Assembly (NCBI GenBank): GCA_023091735.1
Contig: JALKBU010001129.1
Span: forward strand, 1-16,282
Reading direction: 5' to 3'
DNA length: 16,282 bases
Source: Trichomonas tenax
Lineage: Eukaryota > Parabasalia > Trichomonadida > Trichomonadidae
Shown here: positions 10,072 to 16,282 of the stretch, one piece after another
Layout: the number at the start of each line of letters is the position of its first letter
How positions within the stretch are numbered: the first letter of the stretch is position 1
Notes under the pieces: generated by a model
Told to the model about the DNA's origin: nothing
Databases searched by the model: none
What the model saw: the letters and a program-made list of their open reading frames with translations, nothing else
Position numbers and translations under genes: made by a program

Positions 10072-10847
10072 ATAATTATGAAGAAAATTTGAACGTGTGC
10101 AATTTGAAAATAATTGAGAAGATTGTGAACATCAAAACATGTCACAATGACATAATTTTTCATTCAATTAGCAGTTCCCCTTTTAAATTTTGAAGGGCCC
10201 TCTATAACACAAAATCAATTTCTCTGTTATAATAATATGCTATAACATCTATAAATGCTATTTTCGCTGAAATTGTTGATGATGTGAATGTGACATTAAG
10301 TGATATGTTTTAGAAGTATTCAAAGTATTCAATTTTGTAGAATTTTTGCCATATATGAAAAATCAAATTTTTTGGAAAAGTGCATTATAACTGATATACA
10401 CTGATCCCAGAAATGTTTTAATTGTATTTTGTCAAAAAAATTGACTTGAATTGAAATAATTATCAAGATTTGTATTGAAAGTGTTAATTTGACATATTTG
10501 AGAATGGTAATTTTTTTACATTTTTAGTCATTCCCATATATACCGAGTTTATGGTGACGTTTTGCTTCTTTCTCAAAAAGTCAAAAACCAATGGTGGAAT
10601 TTGCTCTGATGGCACGATGACTTAAAAATTTTCACTCAGGTAATTACATTACACAAAACTTCCAGACTAAATCAACCAAGAATAACAATTTTTCAAAAAT
10701 TAATCAATAATTTATATAAAATCAGCATATTTTGCATTACAATCTTCTAATTTAGTTATGCAAATTGATATATAATAATTTAGTAACCATAAAAACAAAA
10801 TATTTTAATATAAATAAACAATTAAATTTTCAAAATTCTGTTTGAAG

Positions 10848-10878
10848 ATCATTTTCACCTTTCACAGGTGAATATGAT
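10848..10878 (-). promoter_or_regulatory. Stem-loop directly after the BRCT gene stop codon
   Basis: Arms 10848-10860 and 10866-10878 pair at 12 of 13 positions (ATCATTTTCACCT against AGGTGAATATGAT) around a 5-base loop. In the mRNA of the minus-strand BRCT gene the hairpin would begin two bases past the TGA (10881-10883). It is a candidate 3' UTR element for end formation or stability. Pairing is seen directly; the role is inferred. Confidence 0.5.
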
Positions 10879-10880
10879 TT

Positions 10881-12422
10881 TCAGTAATAATTAGGGTTGA
10901 AGTTATCGTTGAGAATGGACATCAACGGATCGTTTTGGCCTTTATTGACATCTCTGATTTGTGACTTAGAAACACCAAATTCATATTGGATGTTATCCTG
11001 TGACGCTGTTGCCGATGCAATCTGTGTGAAATTATCAATTGTATCAATATCGATAGCTTTTGCAGGACTTTCCGTGATCTTTGGTGGACTTTGTCTTAAT
11101 ATGTCCATGCAGATTTTTTTGAGAAGTGGTGTCTGTGGGAGAGCTGGGAAGCACTTTGGATCTGGTAGATATCCTTTTTCAAGAGCTTCCAAAATAAAAA
11201 TCGAAGAAACACATTTGTCGTTCGTTGTTTTGGTGGAAACAATGAAAGCCGCATTCTTAGACTCCTTGAATACAACTTTTCCTCCCATTATTCTTATTGC
11301 TTCTGCTACTGTTTTCCTTGTTGAATCTGGTAAATCAACTAATGAGAAAATTTTGTCTTTGATATCAGGCAAAGGAAGTGCATAACCAAGAGGAGAGTAC
11401 AAACTATTGGATTTTGAGTCAAGAAGGACTTGTTCAACAACGCAATCAAAAATGAATCTTGTTGTGACTGATTTTTGTGTCTTTTTGGCATTATAAGGGA
11501 CTACATCATAAGCAGCTTCTTGATATATCTGTCCTCCGTTCGCTTTAATAATTTCAGTCAAAATTTCAGGATTTTCAACACCTTCTTGAATAGAAAACGA
11601 AACATTTTTCAATACATTGCTTTGTTCTTTGCTCTCGCACCACCAATTTATAGTATATTCGTGATGAGGAACAAATTTAATTGTACAATCATATATCCAT
11701 TGTGGCTTAATGATTGGAACATTTTCTTTCAATGCAATTTCAATCTTCTTTGATGTGCATAACGAATGTGACAAAACTAACGTCGTAGTTTCATCATAGC
11801 TGTCACACCATGTTCCACCATTTCTTTCGATGATATTTTTGAGTTTTTTGTGTTCCGAAGGTGTCAAGTCCGTCGATGTGATGTGGAGACCGGAAAACGG
11901 AGGTAAAATGAAGTTAGTGTTCTCGAAACAAGTTAATCCTTCGAAAGATTTTCTCACCCATTCACGAGAGACAACAGGAATGCTATCTTCCATTATTTGG
12001 TATATCCTTGGAGAGAAGTATGTTGGTGCTATAACGACGTTAATGTCAGGATTAAAATGTGGACTAAATTTGCCTCCAAGGAGACTGATACGTTTTGCGA
12101 TGTCCAATGCTTCATGCTGTTGAAATCCAGTTATAAATGCGTAGACACGACTGAAACAAGCAGATGCGATTTGATGAATTTTATGAAAAGGTATCTTTGG
12201 AAGCTTTAAAGCCTCAACATCCTCGAGAACCGACGACGTTGCGTAGAATCGTGATGACCCGTATACAGAAAGGATCTCTTCTTGTGTTGCAATTGTTAAT
12301 GTTTCGGTTCCAAGCGGAGTTTTCACCTCTTTGATGCCAGGAAACATGCGCAGCAGGATCGAGCGAGTATTGTCTTTGCCGCTGATGACACCAGAAGAGA
12401 AGGAAAAGCTCCTGAATGCCAT
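10881..12422 (-). CDS. Multi-BRCT protein, Dpb11/Rad4/TopBP1-like
   Basis: A 513-residue nuclear protein built of BRCT repeats, the phosphopeptide-binding modules of replication initiation and checkpoint signalling. BRCT A covers about 85-172 (FITGFQ, LLGGKFSP, IPVVSREWVRKSF, core Trp155). BRCT B covers about 176-250 (GLHITSTDLT, ERNGGTW, VPIIKPQWIYDC, core Trp242). The tandem A/B pair is the best conserved part. Two weaker copies follow at about 270-335 (ANGGQIY, TTRFIFDCV) and 355-428 (IMGGKVVF, SSIFILEALEKGYLPDP). The N-terminal 80 residues and the polar tail beyond about 440 have no recognised fold. Four BRCTs in about 500 residues matches the fungal Dpb11/Rad4 plan better than the nine of animal TopBP1, and no catalytic domain is present. 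The start is the first Met. I am sure of BRCT; the orthology is inference, and another multi-BRCT scaffold is possible. Confidence 0.88.
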   Translation of the reverse strand: MAFRSFSFSSGVISGKDNTRSILLRMFPGIKEVKTPLGTETLTIATQEEILSVYGSSRFYATSSVLEDVEALKLPKIPFHKIHQIASACFSRVYAFITGFQQHEALDIAKRISLLGGKFSPHFNPDINVVIAPTYFSPRIYQIMEDSIPVVSREWVRKSFEGLTCFENTNFILPPFSGLHITSTDLTPSEHKKLKNIIERNGGTWCDSYDETTTLVLSHSLCTSKKIEIALKENVPIIKPQWIYDCTIKFVPHHEYTINWWCESKEQSNVLKNVSFSIQEGVENPEILTEIIKANGGQIYQEAAYDVVPYNAKKTQKSVTTRFIFDCVVEQVLLDSKSNSLYSPLGYALPLPDIKDKIFSLVDLPDSTRKTVAEAIRIMGGKVVFKESKNAAFIVSTKTTNDKCVSSIFILEALEKGYLPDPKCFPALPQTPLLKKICMDILRQSPPKITESPAKAIDIDTIDNFTQIASATASQDNIQYEFGVSKSQIRDVNKGQNDPLMSILNDNFNPNYY

Positions 12423-12659
12423 TTTAAGAAATAAAATTTTTCGAGGAATTCCTCTGACGATAGAAATTCAGTGCACGTTTACTATTTTTGACTTCATTAA
12501 ATTTTCTGTTTCATTTACTTGCACACTCCATCTATTTCGATTGCTGCCAAAGTATTACGTTTTGATTCCTTATTTTTATCAAATCCAATTCGATCTCAAA
12601 CAACATGTAGATTAATAGCTGAAATTCATAGGGCATAGTGCTCGTTTCTTCATAAAAAT

Positions 12660-13270
12660 ATGATTCAACAGCTACTATTCAACTTATTACCCAGATGTTC
12701 GACAAGATGCAAGTTCCCTTTAGGCTGGGGAGTATATGACAATAACGATTATTTCAGTTTGGCCATGGCCAGCCACCTGGAGCTGATACAAATCATGAAC
12801 AGTATTGAAAGTATACGATATACGCCTCCTACATCATTTGGATCCCTACAAGTGGGACCTATGAATATCAGCCGCTTGATCGCTTTGTGTTCGGAGCGAT
12901 CAAGCAAACTGCTGCAAGAATGTGTGCAGATCGGATGTTTGAGTCTCCAACTCCATTTTCGAAAGTTGAAGCGGCGACAATGTTTCTTAATATTTGGAAG
13001 AAAGTGAGCTTTTCAACTTTAATCAATGCATGGAGAATTCCTGGCACAAGGCTCGAAAACTTTGCTCCTACACGCAGGCCAGTTATCAGAGAAGATTTCA
13101 ACACAGAAAGCGATGATGAAGAAATCGTCGATGAGCATGACCCGACTTTTTACCATCTTCAGATGAAGAATAAAAATTACAAATTGTTTGATTATAAAGA
13201 TGATATTTCTTTCTATCAGATTCAATCATGTGTGAACACGTTTGCTGATGAAATATGTTTTCACTTATAG
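12660..13270 (+). pseudogene. Relic of a pogo/CENP-B-like (DDE_1) transposase
   Basis: The better preserved part is an open frame from about 12820 to 13270. It reads IPTSGTYEYQPLDRFVFGAI, matching the IPP..TS..QPLD..VFG..K signature that precedes the third catalytic region in pogo/Tigger/CENP-B-type transposases. A Trp-rich helix (FLNIWKKVSFSTLINAWRI) and an acidic tail (ESDDEEIVDEHDP) follow, also usual at these C-termini. Upstream, the frame beginning at 12660 contains MASHLELIQIMNSIESI, which corresponds to the SH..ELI segment after the second catalytic Asp. The two parts are in different frames, so there is a frameshift near 12825-12835. The expected Asp before SH is not seen, and the helix-turn-helix N-terminus is absent. 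No terminal inverted repeats or TA duplications could be identified. The gene is dead; host domestication is unlikely given the breaks. Confidence 0.72.
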
Positions 13271-13750
13271 CTTGGTCTACAAATTAAACACAATTACTAT
13301 AAAATTTTCTTCTTTTGGTGCAAATGTTTTAAATTTCATATTACTAAATAAACACGAATAATGGATAAAAGATTTAATTTATGATTTATGATATTTTAAG
13401 CCGTTGTCTCTAAAATTGGAAAAATTATTAATCTTTTATCAAAATTACAAAATATGTTAAAAATATCAATATGAATGTACCTAGGGGGTTTGCTTGTATA
13501 TAATTATTCTTTTTGTAAAGAAAAAAAAACACTTGTTGCATATTATATCTGCAATTTATTCATCAAAATTTACAGTAATTTTTGAAAATCTAAAGGATGA
13601 AAGGTTGTCGTATACATATAACATCACCTCAAAAAGATAAGACCTTATCGTATGATTAGGGTCTGCCCCGTAGCAACCTCCTGCAAGCATTCATCAAAAT
13701 GGCCATTGTTGTGTAAACCTCACAAATTAAACAGGGGACTTAGTTAGGAA

Positions 13751-13797
13751 TAAGATATTCGCGGTGGAATGTCTTCGCCATTCCACCGCGAATATCT
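13751..13797. repeat. Perfect 19-bp inverted repeat with 7-base loop
   Basis: Left arm 13753-13771 is AGATATTCGCGGTGGAATG; the right arm 13779-13797 is its exact reverse complement, and the loop is TCTTCGC. The stem is much richer in G/C than its surroundings. It begins with the leader TAAGATATTCGC, which recurs at 13872. Confidence 0.9.
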
Positions 13798-13871
13798 AAT
13801 AGTGTCATTTGTAAAGTTCACAATTTATAAAATTAACGTTTGTAAAGTTCTCAAGTTAGTTAGTGATGGTA

Positions 13872-13912
13872 TAAGATATTCGCACTGTAATGGCTAAGTC
13901 GCAGTTACTGTG
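13872..13912. repeat. Second hairpin with the same TAAGATATTCGC leader
   Basis: The 12-base leader at 13872-13883 is identical to that at 13751. Arms CACTGTAA (13883-13890) and TTACTGTG (13905-13912) pair at 7 of 8 positions around a 14-base loop. The leaders are 121 bases apart. Confidence 0.6.
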
Positions 13913-13988
13913 AAATGTTATTAATGGTATATTTACGTGTCAGAGTCAGTGGTACAAAATTCGGGTCTCCCCTTATAGGAGATTAAAA

Positions 13989-14147
13989 TTTTCATTTACT
14001 TCAAAACTAATGTTATCATTGATTTTAAAACTCCTGACTTTATAAAATCTAATCAGTTTTAATAATTTATTTTTCATTTCTTTCAAAATTAACGTTATTA
14101 TTGATTTTAAATCTTATGACTTTATAAAAAAATGTAAAGCTCTTAAA
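13989..14147. repeat. Degenerate 82-bp tandem duplication
   Basis: Unit 1 (13989-14070) and unit 2 (from 14071) align with an 82-base offset. Both start TTTTCATTT and share a TTCAAAA..TAA.GTTAT.ATTGATTTTAAA core and GACTTTATAAAA. Unit 2 has drifted and fades around 14147. Confidence 0.65.
14022..14060. repeat. 39-bp perfect direct repeat, left copy
   Basis: This copy is identical base for base to 14687-14725; each contains ACTCCTGACTTTATAAAATC. The copies are 665 bases apart and bracket the tail-fibre-like gene. This copy also lies inside unit 1 of the 82-bp duplication. Confidence 0.85.
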
Positions 14148-14292
14148 AAGAGTCCTCACTCTTCTATAGGAAATTAAAATTTTGAAATAAATTTCAAAAT
14201 CAATGTTAAAAATAATTTTTGACTAACTAAGAAAAGAAAGCGAAAGGATTTTATGACTTCATAAATTTCAAAAATAATTTGAAAATGTTTTA

Positions 14293-14673
14293 TTAATAAA
14301 CCCTATACCACGCGTAAACAGTCATGAATGGCGGCATGTAATCAGTGCCTGAACCAGTGTCAGCAGTGTTTCCATAAACTGAATGAGTGTGACTTCCTGC
14401 ATGATCAATGATTAAACCTATGTTGTATTCTCTGGAATCTGATGAAATATCATATTGTGAAATTGTTTCTTTTTCTCCGTTACCACATCCGTAATAACCT
14501 CTATTACTTATTGAATGAGTATGATCTCCTGCCGTTGATGTTGTACCTGAAAAGTAGTGATTATATGCTGGTAAATTATTTACTGAAATCTTTTTACTTC
14601 CTCCAGTTAGTAAATAACATTTCGCACTAGCTACGACTTCACCGTAGCCCTGCAAAATGTTAGTATAAAACAA
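14293..14673 (-). CDS. Phage tail-fibre/collar-like protein, C-terminal part
   Basis: The frame encodes up to 126 residues that look like the C-terminal receptor-tip region of phage and large-virus tail or collar fibres. It has GGSKKISVNNLPAYNHYFSG, then AGDHTHSIS and AGSHTHSVYG, the paired GxHxHS motifs that coordinate metal in such tips. It ends with the typical closing motif DYMPPFMTVYAWYRV. No other gene in the window is of this kind. No ATG occurs in the frame before the C-terminal PPFM, and the open frame begins at a TTG at 14673. The gene is therefore a 5'-truncated remnant or a terminal exon. At 14650-14664 the minus strand reads ACTAACATTTTGCAG, resembling a branch point plus 3' splice site, but no GYAYGT donor is seen upstream. 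No stops interrupt the tip domain. Origin from a virus-like (Maverick/Polinton-type) element or lateral transfer from a bacterium or phage are both possible. Confidence 0.7.
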   Translation of the reverse strand: MFYTNILQGYGEVVASAKCYLLTGGSKKISVNNLPAYNHYFSGTTSTAGDHTHSISNRGYYGCGNGEKETISQYDISSDSREYNIGLIIDHAGSHTHSVYGNTADTGSGTDYMPPFMTVYAWYRVY

Positions 14674-14686
14674 ATATTATCAACAA

Positions 14687-14725
14687 ATTTTAAAACTCCT
14701 GACTTTATAAAATCTAATCAGTTTT
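14687..14725. repeat. 39-bp perfect direct repeat, right copy
   Basis: This is identical to 14022-14060. It starts 14 bases upstream of the open tail-fibre frame and coincides with the point where coding similarity stops. It could be a duplication footprint or a recombination scar. Confidence 0.85.
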
Positions 14726-14760
14726 TAAAATAATTTATTTTTTTATTTCCTAAGTAAAGA

Positions 14761-15012
14761 ATGAGTCAGTACATTTTTTATAAAACATTCCCCGAACGTT
14801 TACATAAGTTATTCATGAATGATGTAAAGCTGAGAAATACAAACTATGGAAAAAGAGACGATGAACCAGAATATATAACATTGCCGTAGGATGTTAAATT
14901 TATCGCTTATGGGTCAACAGTAATGAAAGGAACCAGATTTACATTTTATATTAAAAAATATTTCTACAGTGAATCAACAGAGGATATATATATTACATTA
15001 ACACATATATGA
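14761..15012 (+). pseudogene. Unrecognised small gene broken by one in-frame TAG
   Basis: From ATG 14761 the frame runs 42 codons (MSQYIFYKTFPERLHKLFMN...), meets TAG at 14887-14889, then stays open another 40 codons (DVKFIAYGSTVMKGTRFTFY...) to TGA at 15010-15012. Both halves are protein-like and in the same frame, so a single nonsense change in a gene of about 83 residues is the simplest reading. The opposite strand is riddled with stops here. The 3' end overlaps the minus-strand gene at 14998-15270 by 15 bases. I do not recognise the family. Its place between two accessory frames suggests it belongs to the same virus-like element. Confidence 0.5.
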
Positions 15013-15270
15013 ATAAAGTGATGATATTAGAACTTGATAATCATAACCAGTATCGTTTATTCGGAGCCAGGAATTTGGATATGCAGTAAGATCAAATAAC
15101 CGAATAGAATTTAAGTTCTTAATTTCATCAAGGAAGAAATCGTAATGTAATTCAATAATACCTGATGCTTCAGCCTCTACATCAGAAATGAAATTCTCAT
15201 TTTTCAATTGATGAAACAAGCATCCAATGTTTCTAATATTTAATGTTGTACCTTCTAACTGTCCACCCAT
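14998..15270 (-). CDS. Hypothetical protein in the accessory region
   Basis: A 90-residue frame starting at the Met in YYMGGQLEGTT (15270). An earlier in-frame ATG at 15309 would add 13 residues, partly read from an AC microsatellite, and is less likely. The protein is mixed alpha/beta in character, with acidic patches and hydrophobic strands (TLNIRNIGCLF, IELHYDFFLDEI, NSIRLFDLTAYPNSWLRIN), and ends TAA at 14998. No signal peptide or motif is recognised. It lies on the same strand as, and 325 bases upstream of, the tail-fibre-like frame. It could be another part of the same element, or the 5' piece of a fibre gene split by later rearrangement; neither can be shown here. Confidence 0.5.
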   Translation of the reverse strand: MGGQLEGTTLNIRNIGCLFHQLKNENFISDVEAEASGIIELHYDFFLDEIKNLNSIRLFDLTAYPNSWLRINDTGYDYQVLISSLYSYMC

Positions 15271-15288
15271 ATAATAAATAACGAGCCA

Positions 15289-15301
15289 ACACACACACAC
15301 A
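15289..15301. repeat. AC dinucleotide microsatellite
   Basis: A run of six AC units plus A, directly before the GTGCAC-bounded hairpin. Confidence 0.85.
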
Positions 15302-15303
15302 AT

Positions 15304-15340
15304 GTGCACATCTGGCCAACTAAAGTTGGCCGCCGTGCAC
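15304..15340. repeat. Hairpin GGCCAACT-AA-AGTTGGCC bounded by GTGCAC
   Basis: Arms 15314-15321 and 15324-15331 are perfect complements around a 2-base loop. GTGCAC occurs on both sides (15304-15309 and 15335-15340), extending the imperfect symmetry to 37 bases. It sits where the coding-like accessory sequence ends and the C-poor GT-rich repeat field begins. Confidence 0.75.
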
Positions 15341-16230
15341 TGTTTCGCCTGTGTTTTTGTGTTTTTGGGGCTTCAATTTTAAGAAATTTGTGTTTTTGAA
15401 GGCTTGTTTGAGCAATTGTGGCTTAAAATAAAATTTAAAAATTGAAAATGGCAAAAATAGAATTTAAAAATTTGAATTTTGAATTTTAAAAATTTTGATT
15501 TGTTTTTTGTTTTGCATTATTTCGAACGTTTGATTTGTTGAAAGTTGTGTTTGATATATTTCAAACGTTGAGTTGTTTTGATTTGTTTTGAAGTTGTGTT
15601 TTGGCAAAGTGGCAGAAATAGTGTTGAGAGCTGTGCTTAAGAGGTTCAAACGAGTGTTGAGAGCTGTGTTTGACATATTTCGAACGTTTGTCTGTTTAAT
15701 GTGTTTAGAGCTGTGTCTTGACAAAGTGGCACAAATAGTGTTTAGAGCCGTGCTTAGAGCTGTGTTTAGAGCTGTGTTGAGAGCCGTGTTGAGCTGTGTT
15801 TAGAGGTTCAAACTGATGGCCGTGGACACATTTTTAAACATTGCTTTCAACCGATAAATAAGGTGTATTTTTATATGTTGTCCTGAGTGTCTAGGGTGTC
15901 CACGGTCATAAAAATGTTTTAAAAAGTGTGACAACATGACATTTTGACAACACGTGTTAGAGCCGTGCTTAGAGGTTCAAACGAGTGCTTGAGACTGTGT
16001 TGAACGAGTGTTTAGAGCTGTGTTGAACGAGTGTTGAGCCTGTGTTGAGCCTGTGTTTAGAGGTTCAAACGTTTGTCTGTTTATGTGTTGAACGAGTGTT
16101 GAGAGCTGTGTTGAACGAGTGTTGAGCCTGTGTTTAGAGGTTCAAACGAGTGTTGAGAGGTTCAAACGTTTTGTCTGTTTATGTGCTTGAGCCTGTGTTG
16201 AGAGCTGTGTTGTCAAATGTCATGTTGTCA
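15341..16230. repeat. Strand-biased GT-rich irregular repeat field
   Basis: The plus strand is strikingly poor in C and rich in G and T. From about 15600 it consists of shuffled short modules: GTGTT(GA/TA)GAG, AGC(T/C)GTG, GAGCCTGTG, GAGGTTCAAACGAGTGTT and GTTTGTCTGTTTATGTG. A larger unit repeats at 117-119 bp: AAAGTGGCAGAAATAGTG near 15606 recurs as AAAGTGGCACAAATAGTG near 15723, and GATATATTTCAAACGTT (15553) as GACATATTTCGAACGTT (15672). Open frames on both strands (for example 15464-15724 and 15588-15803) are low-complexity by-products of the repeat and are not called as genes. Confidence 0.8.
15816..15909. repeat. Short inverted pair ATGGCCGTGGACAC / GTGTCCACGGTCAT
   Basis: Arms 15816-15829 and 15896-15909 pair at 13 of 14 positions. 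The left arm is an extra copy of the terminal motif of the neighbouring inverted-repeat element, in the same orientation as that element's right end. Confidence 0.65.
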
Positions 16231-16273
16231 ACTGTTTTATAATCTTTTTTATGACCGTGGACACCCCAGGACA
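15879..16273. mobile_element. MITE-like element with ~60-bp terminal inverted repeats
   Basis: Left arm 15894-15953 and right arm 16207-16266 are imperfect reverse complements across their full 60 bases. Both outer ends read GGGTGTCCACGGTCAT and both inner ends read GACAACAC, with drift in the AT-rich middle. A further TGTCCTG lies outside each arm (15879-15885; complement at 16267-16273), separated from the left arm by 8 extra bases. The interior is the GT-rich repeat with no gene. A nonautonomous transposon or foldback element is the natural reading. No clear target-site duplication is visible, and the right flank is only 9 bases before the window ends. Confidence 0.6.
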
Positions 16274-16282
16274 GTTAAAAGT

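Larger units (their letters stand above)
10061..10880. other. Intergenic stretch between Myb and BRCT genes
   Basis: This is the upstream region of the Myb gene and the downstream region of the BRCT gene. Both strands are AT-rich and stop-rich. The only clear structure is the stem-loop against the BRCT stop codon, listed separately. A short CCCTT/AAGGG inverted pair occurs around 10177-10197. Confidence 0.6.
13271..14292. other. Noncoding, structure-rich stretch
   Basis: No gene is seen. It holds a small perfect hairpin GATAAG-AC-CTTATC (13636-13649), a G/C-richer patch near 13660-13700, two hairpins with a shared leader, paired TTTGTAAAGTTC copies near 13809 and 13840, and an 82-bp degenerate tandem repeat. 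It may be the edge of the virus-like element to its right. Confidence 0.55.

Noticed and set aside
9778..10163. Frames overlapping the Myb gene and its upstream region
   Set aside because: They are shadows of the Myb coding sequence; the R2R3 frame accounts for all constraint seen.
13636..13649. GATAAG-AC-CTTATC as a regulatory palindrome
   Set aside because: A 6-bp stem is common by chance in AT-rich DNA and no gene starts nearby.
13960..15340. A complete Maverick/Polinton
   Set aside because: No polymerase, integrase, ATPase, protease or capsid frame and no long terminal inverted repeats are visible; only a remnant can be supported.
15464..15803. Open frames on both strands in the repeat field
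   Set aside because: Their sequences (NTALNT and LRAVLRAV repeats) are direct products of the DNA repeat, and they overlap each other on opposite strands.
15640..16170. GGTTCAAACG motifs resembling the tRNA B box (GGTTCRA)
   Set aside because: They recur as modules of the GT-rich repeat, with no acceptor stem, A box or cloverleaf around them.

Overview
The window is AT-rich eukaryotic nuclear DNA and most resembles a trichomonad (parabasalid) genome such as Trichomonas or Tritrichomonas. This rests on four things: long single-exon genes read with the standard code; a gene set typical of the group (NEK-like kinase fused to ankyrin repeats, small R2R3 Myb protein, DENN protein); very short 5' leaders with TCAYW-type initiator candidates 9-33 bases before the ATG in three genes; and decayed DNA transposon and virus-like sequence between genes. 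The species cannot be fixed from sequence alone.

Positions 1-12422 hold host genes. All but one are on the minus strand: a broken NEK-type kinase/ankyrin gene (245-2077), a membrane-anchored ABHD1/2/3-type alpha/beta hydrolase (2263-3366), a DENN-domain protein (7163-8716), an R2R3 Myb protein (9608-10060) and a four-BRCT protein of the Dpb11/Rad4/TopBP1 kind (10881-12422). The exception is a plus-strand proline/glutamine-rich orphan (4955-5611). Gaps range from 0.2 to about 1.6 kb and show only weak coding relics. These genes share no obvious pathway and probably have separate promoters.

Positions 12660-16282 form an accessory, repeat-laden region. It starts with a frameshifted relic of a pogo/CENP-B-like (DDE_1) transposase. 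Next come two hairpins that share a 12-base leader and an 82-bp degenerate tandem duplication. A reading frame resembling a phage tail-fibre/collar C-terminus follows, flanked by a perfect 39-bp direct repeat. Beyond it lie a plus-strand frame broken by one TAG and a short unrecognised minus-strand frame. I read this as the wreck of a virus-like element, possibly Maverick/Polinton-like, but no polymerase, integrase, capsid or ATPase gene is present to prove it.

The last kilobase is a C-poor, GT-rich irregular repeat field. It ends in a MITE-like unit (about 15879-16273) with 60-bp imperfect terminal inverted repeats. The best candidates for something undescribed are the tail-fibre-like gene with its flanking repeats, the paired hairpins, and this inverted-repeat element.
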